This document shows, piece after piece, positions 32,703-45,597 of a stretch of DNA of 64,000 bases; positions within the stretch are counted from its first letter, which is position 1, and each line of letters begins with the position of its first letter. The position numbers and the translations under genes were made by a program. Origin of the DNA: Paragordius varius (Eukaryota; Nematomorpha); the NCBI GenBank assembly GCA_964247055.1, contig OZ176050.1, forward strand, positions 9,610,001 to 9,674,000, given 5' to 3'. The notes below the pieces were generated by a model. It worked only from the letters and a program-made list of their open reading frames with translations. It searched no databases and was not told the origin of the DNA.

Positions 32703-35191
32703 CCTCTGCAAATTATAGACATAATAAATTTTCTATTGAACCCAATTATTACACCTTACAAAATCTAAAAGAAAACGGAAAGAATGAAAATAATCATTTT
32801 AGTTTTAGCAATAGTGATGTGACTTTGATTGATGATTGAATATTGGAATAAAAAAAATATGAATAAATAATAACAAAAATATATTATTTTTGAAAAAGTG
32901 TTTGTAGGAAAATTATTATTATCAGTTATACATTAAATTGTGCTACATTTGTATAATAATTATTCTTTGGTTTATGTCTGTTGAATATACCCATTGAGTT
33001 TGGTATGCTCCCAGTAAATTTTGTTTTTTATGGCTTAGACTCCCTTTGATACTTTTTGCTTAATTTTTTGATAACCAGATTAAATGCTCCTTAAAGTTTG
33101 CAGTAAATGTTGTATCAATAGCAAAATTTATGTTATAAATAGTTTGGTTTACATAAATGCACGCAGATTCTTCATAAATCATTTTCATCACATTTATAGA
33201 ATAGAAAATAAACAATAACACTAGTCGACAAATTTAGACATTTTTGAGCACCACCACTCAAACTTTTAAATTATGACTAATTTCAGTGTTTTAAAACCGA
33301 ATGTAAAAATATTTTTGATCCCGCCAATCAGAATTTTGAATATTATAGGTTTTTCAATTTTTCAAAAACAAGAGAAAATCGAGATTTAAATATAACTTTA
33401 TAATAAAATGTTATTATATTATAAACTTAATATCATTTAAGAAAGCGTTTTAAACTCTATTTTTTGAATATAAATTCATTCAAATATCAGAGAGAATACG
33501 GACCTAAACATCAAAATTTAGTCTTTTTCTTTCAGTGAATTTTTAATACGAATAAAAATTTTTTAAAAAAATACTAAAAAAGGCATTCTATGTTAAACCT
33601 TCGGCTTTTAGATAGGCTATATTTTTTTTGTTAGTTATCGTTCTTTCGAGTACTTATTAGGCTTTTTTTCTTGAGTTGGTTCTAACAAAAAATCTTTTAT
33701 TTATACCTAGTGGATATACTTTAATTTTTAAAATTATTGGTTGTTTTGTATTTTCAATTTCAGATGGATGTTGTGTAGCCACTTTTAGTGGAATTTACTA
33801 TTATGGGATTGGACCATTTGTATTTACCTAATCTTTTTATTCAATTTAATTGTAGAATTTATCTAACTTTATTCTGTGAATCGGTTAATTTGACATGTCA
33901 ATTTGCCTGGATTTTGCTTGCAAGTCTCTCTTATCGGGCTTTACGATTACTTATTGTTATCTTTGCCATATCTGGCATAATTGGATCGCTTGGGGGATAT
34001 GCAGAGCTTGTGCAGCCGCCCGGATCTATCACACTATACATAAGCCCCTTTTAGATTTTTAATACTTTGGCTCTTAGCTTGTTTAGTATCTTATTTAATG
34101 CCTAGAATTTTGTTATTGATGCATGGAATATTACTTGTATCCACCTGTTCGTTTGAATATTTAAACATATGTACACGAGGAATGATTGTTATTTTAAATT
34201 AAATACAAATATAAAAATTAAATTTCGGAAAAATCCTATTGATGGCCTCAATTTTCTTTTTTGTTTTGGCCTTTCCATGCCATTAGGTATCAGAAAATGC
34301 AGCATTGTAATGGTGGAAACAAACGGTTGCTCTTTTTATAACCTATTGATTGCAAATAATTGAATTACTTGATAACATATGGTGTGATGGGATCCTAAAA
34401 TTTCGCAATCCTATAAGGCTTGAATATAATCAACCGATAGCAGTTCAGGCTTTGTATAGATAATATTAGAGGTTGTGATAGAATTTAGGATAAATCTTAA
34501 CAATATTCTTACCTTAGTAAATGTTGATTGTATATAAAAGTCAATATTGTCCAGTAAGTTCAAGTCGACTATAATTCATCTTCGATCCCCAAATTTTCGT
34601 TTCAACTACGAATTTTTATGTTTCGGTCTATTTTTTAATCCATCTCGATTTCAATACATGCTTAACATACCTTGTTGTTTTGTGGAAAAACTTTATTTTT
34701 TGAGAGAACTAATTACACCAGTTAAAAAATGCTAACCAGATTAATCGAGTTCGATTTGTGGCTATTTGAACCTCATAAATAGCCATTCACTATGGTTTTT
34801 TCATTTATAACAACTGCTAATTGTTATTTAGGTAATCTAATTGTTTCGACCGATCTAATGATATTACCCTGGCTCGTTTGCTAACATACCCTTATTATAC
34901 TTTGTCAGCAAAACATTTTTAGGCTATAGGTATATCAAATTTTCATCGGAAGAAATATCTATGTTTTTGAAAAAATGCTATTAGGTCAGAACTTTATTGA
35001 AATGTTAAAGATATCCAAAATATTGCTGTGGCGAAGAAACTAAAAGGAAATAAAGATAAATACAAGGTTTTTTTTACTTCCTTTTCTTTTGAATTTTTAT
35101 ATAATATAATGGCTTAGCTTTTAAAATATTTATAATATATATTTAAATAATATAGCTTATACTAGAAAATTAAAAAATTATATTGAGCAAA
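32703..35191. other. Gap between the array and the small ORF
   Basis: 32703-32839 is the end of the array-associated frame (SANYRHNKFSIEPNYY...VTLIDD then stop). 33780-34920 is strikingly T-rich on the plus strand with hydrophobic translations but no frame I can assign. The rest is unassigned. Confidence 0.4.
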
Positions 35192-35440
35192 ATGTACCCT
35201 AATTTATTTCGCTATTTTCAAATACAGAGTTACAACAAAAGTGGTAACAATTTTATAATATCACTCGTAAAAGATAAAACCGACCGTGATAATCCAGACA
35301 CATTTTTCGATCAGAATTTCTATATATATCTGGATTTTTTATGCCCTCTGATTATGTGCTTATTGTGTATATTGGTTTTTACATTTTGCATTGTATACTT
35401 GGCCAAAATTATTATGAAAAAAACGGAATCAAACAAATAA
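35192..35440 (+). CDS. Candidate small single-pass membrane protein
   Basis: 82-aa ORF from the ATG at 35192 (an in-frame TTG 9 bp earlier is ignored). Residues 1-45 are polar, 46-74 form one strong hydrophobic span (LCPLIMCLLCILVFTFCIVYL), followed by a basic tail KIIMKKTESNK. This layout suits a type I or III single-span protein with an outside N-terminus. I do not recognise the family. It stands alone, 860 bp beyond the 3' end of ACSBG copy 2 on the other strand. It could be an exon of a longer gene or a chance ORF; its amphipathic order and Lys-rich tail favour a real product. Confidence 0.4.
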   Translation: MYPNLFRYFQIQSYNKSGNNFIISLVKDKTDRDNPDTFFDQNFYIYLDFLCPLIMCLLCILVFTFCIVYLAKIIMKKTESNK

Positions 35441-36304
35441 ATCAAAAAATAATTATAATCATTATCCAAGTAAATATTTATTAATGTTATTAGTTACATT
35501 TCAAAATTATAAGTAATATTTACTACAATTGAATATATATATATATATATAATAAAAAATATAATGCCCTTATATAGTTTTGCTGATAAGAGTACTATTG
35601 CAATTATAATACACAGGTATAATCCATAATAAATTTGCTAATTTTTTTTATTTGACAAATTCTTGGTCATGTACATATATAACAACCAATATTTTTTAAA
35701 ACGTTTGTCAAATAAAAAATTTGACAATGCAGTATGAGTAAAAATACTTTGCTATTTTTTTTGATAATTCCAGATAGCATTTACATTAAATAAAATTATT
35801 GGGTTCAAGTTGACCAAAAAATATGTTCTTTATGTTCGCTATCTTATGATATTTAATGAAAAACTTGCAACGTATTTTTTTAACTGTATAATGAATCCAC
35901 AAACGAAATAAAACAACATCTAACATGATTTACATATTATTAACATCCATTTTAGTTTTAATTGTTATCAAAGAGATTGTTTAATTTGTTATAATAATAA
36001 AAAGTATAATATATCGTATATATAAATAAGATTATAAATAAAAAATGAAAATAAAATATATCACACAAATTGATATACATTGTAAACTGTGGTGAGGAAT
36101 ATGGTTTTGGAGGAAATTCATTTTTTAAGAATCACAACATATATGATAATTATAGTTATTTTTGTTAATCTTAAAGGGATTATAGATGCTATGTATCTCT
36201 TATATATAGTTAAAAAGTCTTGGTGTTAATTTAACATACAAATGAATACGTAGCTGGAAAAAACCAAAGACTAGTTTAAACGTATGTAGGGTGATCGTAG
36301 TAAC
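35441..36304. other. Spacer, nothing recognised
   Basis: Contains a short (TA)n at about 35536-35551. 3' flank of ACSBG copy 2. Confidence 0.5.
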
Positions 36305-39300
36305 TTAGCCTGTAGATGATTCAGCATCCAAATATAAAGATTCAATGAATGATGCATACTTTCTTACAATAAAGGGTCGCCTTAATTTCATGGTCGGACC
36401 TAAATAAAAAGAGATATGTAATTTTTTTAAAAATAATCCTCAGATAAAATACGTAACCCAAAACAAAAATTATGTTCTATCACAAATAAATTTAGGCAGC
36501 TCAACTAAAAATCTAGCGTTATTTAATATTAAAAATGTTATAAAAACCCAATTCTCCCCCAGGTATCGTAAAATCGTGAGGCAGAATCGTCCAACGTTTA
36601 ACGGTTGCGGCATGACTAACCGCTTTTTTATTAGCCTTTTCAATACACGCATCAATGTGTCGACGCAATGCAAATGGGATTTTATCTATGACTGCATATG
36701 AATTCACATCTTCAAGATTGAATTCACTGTTTTCACCTGTAAAATAGATGTGCAATCAAAAGTTAAAAAAAACATAAGTGATGAAAATGATATGGTACAA
36801 AAGTATAGTAAAAAATAATTTTTTGTGCACAAGTTTTTTTAAACAAAAATTATTTAAATGATTATCAAAGACACGTATATTTAAAAGATATAAATTTGAT
36901 TTGAAATATATTTTGTTTGAAAAAGTAAGAAGAATAAAACTACTGTTTATTTAATAATAAGAACCAAGATATATTACCATTGTAATGACCATTAATGTAT
37001 CCATTGGAAAAATTTGTTCTAGTGGAATTACTAGTTTCATCAATATTAGAAATGGAAGATTTGTTTGTATGAATTATATTCTTAACAACTTTACTAGCTT
37101 CCTGAGTCAATTGGCTTAAGGGTAAACCTGTGGTAGGATCAACTTCAGCCTACATACAATATTAATTTATTTTATATTTATTAACTAATCTTAAAAACTA
37201 TGTAGGAAAAAAATAATACTTTAAGCGTTAAAAGGGCATATAAAAATTTTCGGTAATCTCCAATCACCATGACATTACTAATGAAATGCGATAATTCTTG
37301 TTTGATGGCATTTTCAATTGGCACAGGTGCGACGTTTTCCCCTCCGGCTGTTATAATAATCTCTGTAAATATGTAAAACAAACATATATAAAATAATATA
37401 AAGACAACCAACCGAATAAAAGTAATAAAATTTCATGAAGAAAAATATAATATTTTGCATATAAATGCTCTATAAATACTTAAAATATATGATTTAGAAT
37501 GTCCGGGACGATTGAGGGACAAAAAGGTTAACAAAATTTGATTAATATTTAATGGCCTAAATTTAAAATTAAAAACCAATTAATATTTAAGTCAATAAGA
37601 GCCATGATATAAACTGTGACTCAATAAAATCTACCATAGAAAGGTCAAATAGTTATCTGCCAACTCTGTTCGTTAACTTAAAAGGTTTTACACCAAATAT
37701 GTTTTAAAAAATCACCTTTAAGCCGACCGGTTATAATGAGAAAAGGACCACCCGTTTTTGTATAAACAATTTTTCCCATGTCACCCGAATGAAACCAACC
37801 GTCATCATCAATAGATTCTTCCGTCATCTTTTTCATGTTGAGATAACCCATAAATATATGTCTACCCTTTATCCATACCTAAAATATACACATATAATTA
37901 ATTATATATATACCCTCATATATAGTCATAAATTTAAAAATATTATAAATTTCGAGATTTACCTCGCCTTCATGTGTTGATTTTATAATATAGGGATCTG
38001 TTGGTATTGATGCGATTTCCGTGATAACTTTATCATTTATTGGAGACCCTAATATGGAAATCGCAATTTTACAAACATGTTCACATAACCAAAAAGTTAC
38101 TCTAAAACTAATAAAATTCGGAAATATTGGGTTGTACTTTACAGTAAATACCATATTAAAGCATAAATAAAAAATTGTGTGCATACAAGTTTTCCTTATA
38201 AGTTGCACATTTAAGTCCGATTCAACAAAAAAAATCGAAATTTAATTTGGCTTAACCAATATAAAACGGTTTAAACCAATAATATTACCATTATTCCCTG
38301 TCAAGGGTTCTTGTTGCGGGCTAGCGCGCAACTCAGAAATCTTTATTAACGTGCCTGAGAGAGGGAGTCCACAACTGCCCAACCAATTTGTTCCTAGGGC
38401 CGTGTAATTTACGGAAACAGGCCCGGTACATTCACTTGCCCCATAAATTTGGTGAATGGGAATACCAAGCCGAGCAAAGAAGTCTAAACAGGCCCGTGAG
38501 CAAGGAGCCCCCGTGCTCACAAAATAACGGCATTGATGGAGACCAAGAGCCTTACGAATCCGGGAAAATACGGCGTGATAAGCCACGGCTGATCCCCAAG
38601 GAAGTGGTTCTCTGTGTGCATAAAAGTCCATGTATTTTAAAAAAAAAGTAGTAATTGTCAGTTTTATTTGACGGCAAGTTTTTTTAGATTCACAAAGCTT
38701 AAATTAATCAAATAAATGATTATGGAAAAAGTACAGATAATATGATCAAAAACTTTTTGTTGTTAATTTTAGGACATAGCCTGTAATATTTTTTCAGATG
38801 CATTCTTACTACAAATCATTTTTTTAATACAATAATTTTGTCTTTCTTTTGTCAATTCCACCATATATTTATTACATGTAAAGAAAGTTAATAAAATATT
38901 TTAGTTGAAAAAATTAATATAAAATATAAAAAAATTGGATTATATACCCTAACATTGTGGCCTTAGTTCCATACTCGCCAATGGTCTTGGCCCACTCCAT
39001 TATGAAAAGTCTAATACCTCTGGCATTTTGGCTCGCGGCTGTTAGTTTATCACTGATTTTTTCCCAAACCCGAGGTACACCACAAAATATGGTAGGTTCA
39101 ACCTCTTTAAGCGAATCAACTAATGTACCCTAAAAATATTGACTTTAAATTAAACAGTAATTCGTTATAAACGTTTGCAGATAGCCATTAAATATAAATA
39201 TATACATATTAACGCTTTCTAATATAAATTACAAATTTTCGAAACTATTAATGGAAAGTTTTTGGAAAATAATTGATCAAATGTTTTTATGTTAATTTCT

Positions 39301-42007
39301 AATACTTTAAGTGCATCCGGTTGGGCAAACCAGACAGAGGATGCACAATCTAACATGACATACATGTCCAACATTTGAGCAGCGATGTGACTCAAGGGTA
39401 AATAGCTAACGATTCTTTCACCAGCCATTTTACATTCAATATCGTATGTTGTAGCCTGAGCCGTCCAAATTAACTAATATATCATAAAAATAAATTAAGG
39501 TAATATTGCTATAACTACTCAAAATGATTTTTAATATTCACCATTTTTATAAAGATAAAGTTTGTCAAAAATATAAAAATTTACGTTATCATGGCTAATC
39601 ATGACACCTTTGGAATTTCCAGTTGTTCCAGACGTGTAAATTAGAGTACAACAATTGTTTGGCTTTAAACTATCCATGATGCTATTCAAAGTTGGAGTGG
39701 AAACTTGATTTTCATATTTTCCAAGATCAGACCACTAATCGTGTTTTAAAACAGATTCAGTATTTATATAAATGTTGATTAATTGAAAGCGAGAATGATT
39801 AATTATAGTTTATACCATTTACACTTTAAATTTGCCTTTAAACATTAAAATTTAACCATTCCTTTCAAATTCACCCTAAAAATAAATTGTGCGTCCGCGC
39901 TAATAAAACTCGCAGTACATATTAAATATGAAAGATTCCATAATTAGCAATTAATAATAATAAAAAGTTCGGTAAGGCCTAAAACTAACATTTAAAGATG
40001 ATAATAGACCAAAAACGCACTTATTTTCAGTGTAATTCAACATTAAGGGTACGTTATTTAAATGAAAAATTTAAAGCGTTTAAACTGAATTTAAAGTGTA
40101 AATGGTAGGTACATCAAAGATATAAATCATGCTGCATTTATTGTTTTATCGATACTATATATCTCATATATCATGCGTGCGCTAAATATTGCAAACAAAC
40201 CTTAATAATTTTGATATTGTGATGCCTGACCAAACTTTCATATGTGGCCAAGTGATTGAGACTGATATCCTTGTAATAAATGATGGCTTTAAGGTGTGGT
40301 AAAACATTTTGGCTAACTACATCACTGTTAATAGTGTCGTCAGTAGTGTGCGTTGTATTGATGTTATTGTTTCGAATGATAGACAAAATTTTGGCAAGAT
40401 GCGTTTCATCATCCACAACGCAAATGTTAGCTTGACAATCCTGTAAAATGTGTTTGCATGCCTCAGAGCTGTTTGTCGTATAAATTCCGGCGGAAAGACC
40501 ACTTTATAAGCAGAACATATTATAAGGAAAGTAAGAATAAATGCCAATAAATATACAAATAAACCAGAGCTCTTCTTATTTGAATGGTATATCTATTAAA
40601 AACTTTTGCAAAAGCAGACATTCACAAAAATACGGTTAAAATGTGACATTATTAAGGGAGCGTGTATACGTAGCTTAAATATAAAAACGGATTTTTGCCA
40701 AGTTTAATATAACAAATTATACAACACTTATTATAGAGTATAAACTGGTCAAATATTCAACGCAATATAAATCTTGATAAAATTTATGATGATATATAAC
40801 GTTATGCACATATCATTATAGTATTCAAAATGCGGAAATGGTAAAATTAGTGGTTATTAATTTTTTGGGACAATTTAAATAATTTCAAATATTCAAAATT
40901 ATTTTTGAGATTACGCTGATAGGTATATAATAATAGTAACATCTTATAATTGTTAATTAATTATAAAAAAACTAAATATTGGAAAAGGATTTGTTTTTAT
41001 TTTTTGTAAAAAAAACGGTTTCAGACATAATGGCTCTTCAAATTTCCTTTTTTGGTTAAACTGTGATTTAGCATTAAAATTTATAACATTTCATGTAAAC
41101 AAAATATAAAGTCGCGTTTGAGCTAAATTTCTCTTAATTTGTATCACATACTTTGAGATTAAACTAATAAAAGCAAATAAATGGTATAAAATAATTGTAA
41201 GGTATAAAAAATTCCAAAACGGTTTTAAGGATCAGAGTTCATAACTGTTTAGGACCTATTACGGTTGCAAAACCATACCAAAAAAGTTAAGGGTAGTGCT
41301 GAATGATTGTAATTTATTTATGAAATATTTATTATAGTAAAAAAAATAACAATAATTAATTAAACATCATATCAATTATAATTTATATAATATAAAATTA
41401 CCCAGCAAAAATAGCAGAAAAATTGGAGATAAACCATTCAGGAGAATTAAATCCAAGGATACAAACACCATGGTACCTTTCCAGTCCAAGCTACATAATT
41501 AAATTTTATAATAATGTTTAATGGAAAGAGAATTTTTCAAAAAAATATTCTACAATGAAAAACTTTAATTTCATATAAATCTTTTGCAATCCGTTAAAAG
41601 ATTAATAAAAAATTTATATATATATATATATATATATTACAAAAAAAGTAAGCATATAAATTTTATTAATGGACTAATAAAGAATCCTAATGCTACACTA
41701 TAAACATGACTAAAAATTATAGCATTGCACCAAAGCAAAATTTTAAATACAAGGTCACCCATTTCTTATAAGTGATCCATATATATATATATATATATAT
41801 ATATATCATTTACAATTCAAATTTACCCTCAAAAAAATATATTAAGATTAAAAATTACCTCAATTTTTTTATATATTTAAAAAATAAAAATTTTGTTTTA
41901 AATTAAAATAATACTGAAAAAATAATTAACTATGCCATAAAGATATATTTCATATTATATTAGTTGGAAAACATATAATTTATTTTTGGGTGAATTTGAA
42001 TTGTAAA

Positions 42008-42069
<62 letters not shown>

Positions 42070-44367
42070 GCATAATCGATAGAAAAATTTAATATACCGC
42101 TAAAAAGGCTTTGGCAACTTTTATGACTTCATCGTAATACTGTTTAAAAGTTAATGTAATCCATGGCGTTTGGACATTACTTTTGTCATTTTGATGTACA
42201 TTGCCTGCTTTGAAGCTTAATGCAGGAGATGACCCATATTGAGCGACAATTTGTCCAAACCTTTGTGGAACAGTTAGGGGAGCAAGTAATTTTATTTTAT
42301 TGTATTTGTTGTTAGAAATATTGAAATTATTAGAATAATCGGATTTGTTAGCAAAAATAGGGCCAAAACGGTGTTCGTCAAGTTTTAACCCATCGAGATT
42401 AATGTTTTCTGTTGATGTAAAAGTTGTGTCCATTTGTTCCCAAAGTGTAGTATCAATGTGCGCTAAACCATTTGGTAATGTGTTTCGGTAAGTGGGGTGC
42501 ATTTTGTTTGCTACATCACCTGAAATATTGCTATTATTGCCGATATCCCAATTATGTGCGGTTTCTGGTTCTGAATAATTTTGTGGGATTTTATCCAAAT
42601 TGGATTTCCTAGTCTCTGTTGGTATTTTTGGTTGAATGTTTGAGGCATCAAAATAAACATCGGAAGTTGGGTGAGATAAAAAGGTTTCTTTGCTATTATT
42701 TTCGGGATCGAAAGATGTATTTAAATCATTCTTAGGTAGAGCATGATCTACAACGTGCATTAAGGATTGCGTTGAGTGAGGGATTAATTGCCCAAAATTT
42801 GTTTTATTAGTAGGCTCAAGATTATAAATAACAGAATCGGTTTTATCGTAATTTGATTCATTTAACATTTGCCCATTCTCATAAACAGCATTAGAATCGT
42901 CACTATTGGTGCCATTTGAATGGTAACATCCATTGGTTAGGACGACGCTTTCGACATCATTTTGACTTTTTGAATGTTTCAATGACATTGGCATAGAAGT
43001 GTTTTCAGCATTTCCAACATTGTCAAAGCTGGTGGATGAATATTTATTGCTGTAAAGTGATAGAGACTCATCTGTAACAACATGTCCATTGGATCTAATA
43101 CCTATTATAATTAATCGATGTAAAACTCAAATATATATGTGTTTAAATTATATATTAATATATATATATATATATATGTATAAATGGCATGGGAGCGTAC
43201 ATGGACAAAGACCCCTTATGACCTTGGCCACTGATTCGTTGCAAAATGAGTAAATTACTCTTTCAGATTTTTTTGGTATCTGGCAGAAGTTATTTTTTGA
43301 GTTAGATCAGTTATAAAATAGTTGTATAATGGAATGTTTGCTCAATAGAAAGCATCAATCTCTTAAAAATTCGTGCATTTCTCTGCAGTGTATTTGGATC
43401 CTGGTTTAAAAGTTTCATACGAAAAATGCACTGGAATAAATAACCTATTGGCTCTTCATAGAGATATTACGCCAAGCGAAGTAAGTCATGTAAATTCAAT
43501 GGAGAGGTGATATTTTTGATTCGTATTTAATGAGAAAAAATGAACACTCAGAAAGGATATAATATTTGATTTCGAGAAAACTCCATTTGTACCCATCTCC
43601 ACAATTTTGCATTTATGGAAAAATTTAAAGTTTAAAAATCGCGAATTAAATAACCTTGCAAAAATAATTATTGGAATACAGGCATTCCCTATTACATATT
43701 TACTAATATTTTAGGGAGTAGAGAGATCACGAATCTTACATCATTGTAACAAGGGTTTCTGAAAGCCATCATTTTTTTAAGAAAATTAACAAAAATTAGA
43801 TATGTTTGATTTTTATTGACCTACTTTTTTATAGATATGCTAATAAATAAATATAAAATACTTAATCTACACTTATCCAATTGTTGTTTATTTTATCACA
43901 TAATTTAGGTATGTATGTTTTGGAATAATTATCAGATATTTGGATATATGATCGAAACCCAGAAAACTGGTTCTGGAACCGATAAAATGCATAAACCAAA
44001 ACCAAAACAGTTTTAAAATTTTAAGTACCGTTTTAAAACAGGTCCCCCTTTTTAAATAACCAAAAAATGAAAAGAACCGGAACCAGTTTATCTTTTAAAA
44101 ACCGTTTTAGAACCGGTCCCAAATTGTAATAAGTTTAAATTTCTAAATCCGCTTTAAGATTAAGCGCATTAAAAGGGGATCGCCATTATGAACTTTTTTA
44201 AAAATTGAACGCATCTGTTATGGTTCAATCAAACCGAATATAGTTAACTAAGAAAATGACTTAAATAATTAAAAGCTACCTTTTCCCGTATTGATATGTC
44301 CGTTTTGAAGTATAGCACCTTCGTCATTCGGTGAAGCGGAGGGTTTGGGCGAAGGCGGAATTTTCAT
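36305..44367 (-). CDS. ACSBG: Bubblegum-type long-chain acyl-CoA synthetase, copy 2
   Basis: Complete 14-exon gene, about 1,050 aa (3,153 coding nt, phase-consistent). Exons, 5' to 3': 44367-44280, 43101-42098, 41490-41402, 40501-40201, 39734-39585, 39473-39306, 39129-38948, 38611-38289, 38048-37963, 37878-37716, 37362-37220, 37149-36978, 36736-36548, 36399-36305. Motifs: LTVPQRFGQIV near the domain start, FNSPEWF, GIYTTNSSEAC, the ATP P-loop [18 protein letters not shown] (exon 5), [70 protein letters not shown]. Odd: exon 2 (1,004 nt) adds about 250 Asn/Ser/Thr-rich residues before the catalytic domain, so the protein is far longer than the usual 650-770 aa. Exon 9 adds a linker absent from copy 3. 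Two MITEs sit in its introns. Divergent from copy 3. Confidence 0.93.
39813..40107. repeat. TACCATTTAC-family MITE, copy 1 (ACSBG-2 intron)
   Basis: Left TACCATTTACACTTTAAATT, right AATTTAAAGTGTAAATGGTA. Other members: 41806-42010, 47831-48521, 57036-57272. Confidence 0.7.
41806..42010. repeat. TACCATTTAC-family MITE, copy 2 (ACSBG-2 intron)
   Basis: CATTTACAATTCAAATTTACC inverted as GGTGAATTTGAATTGTAAATG. Flanked on both sides by (TA)n runs (41779-41804 and 42010-42068), which hide the TA duplication. Confidence 0.65.
42010..42068. repeat. (TA)n microsatellite
   Basis: Long TA run with a single ATG interruption in ACSBG-2 intron 2. Confidence 0.9.
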
Positions 44368-45597
44368 ATATTATTGAAATAATCTCTTATACCGTAAAAA
44401 AATATAATTATGCCAAGCGTTTTAAAAAATATATTCAATATATAAAATCTTTACTTCCTTAATTTGTTTTTCATTTAATTTTAATTTTTATCAGAAAAGG
44501 ATATTTTAACAAAAAAGCATAAGGTTAGATAAAATCTTACATTTATAATCCAAAATCTAGTCTAATTTATAATATAGCGTACAATTTAAACTAAAATGTA
44601 GATATATGATGTACACATGGAAAATAATCTACCTTTGTATTTAGTTATCTAAGGCTATCTTTAGCATCCAAAAATAATTAAATTTAATAGAATTCCCTCA
44701 ATTGGAATAATAAGATACTTTATATACTGAAATAAATAAAATTAACTTTAAAAAATATGGTAATATGGATATATAAGTATAATAAATTTTAATCCGCAGT
44801 ATATTCAAATATTATCTTTTGTGGCTTACGAATTTAAATAAGAAATGGAGAATTATAGTCATGATAACATCCTTATGTAATTTGAATAGGATACAGCATT
44901 TTTAGATGTGTTATCCAATGGAGAGTAGATTAAAATTTAATAGAAATAAGGTGATATATATAACTTGAACCGTCAATAAAATACATGTAATGATAACGAA
45001 GAAAAATAAAAATATTTTAAAGCAAACATATAAACAACAAACATTTTCGACACAGAATGTGTCAACAAAATTGCCTTTAGAAATGTAAATAAACAATATG
45101 TGTGTAAATTTATAATTATAATGTGGCTATAATGAGAGTATTAGTATTATGACTTATCAAATAAAAAATCAATATACTTTTTTTGGTTAAATTGGAATAT
45201 AACCATACGGTAAAAGGAGTCAATTTTGTGATTGTACCCCATATGGTTTTTACTATTCCATTTGCATGTTGCAAAGTACAAACCCATTAAATTTATTGAT
45301 ATTCCAATTAGTTATGCATATAATAAAATAATTGGTTTACAAATTATTGAATATATTCAAGATATTTACTTTATTATATTTGTGATCATACAAAGTCGAA
45401 AGACCTACAATAAATAAAGTTTGCATTTTTGGTCCTCTCGAAATGCGTTACTTTCTATTTTGTTTTTTATTGTTTACATCATAGTAATATATTGTCATAT
45501 TATATTTTTGATGCTTGTTTCTTTCAGTCCATTTTTACAACATATATTACAGTAAACAATATTTTTGAAATTTGAAAACAACATTTTTCGTTGAAAA
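44368..45597. promoter_or_regulatory. Divergent intergenic region of ACSBG copies 2 and 3
   Basis: 1,230 bp between the two start codons, the only space for both promoters unless 5' UTR introns exist. No TATA or known site assigned. A 61-aa plus ORF at 45232-45417 is not supported. Confidence 0.45.

Noticed and set aside
45232-45417. Plus ORF of 61 aa upstream of ACSBG copy 3
   Set aside because: I/Y/K-rich reading of AT-rich DNA in the probable promoter region.
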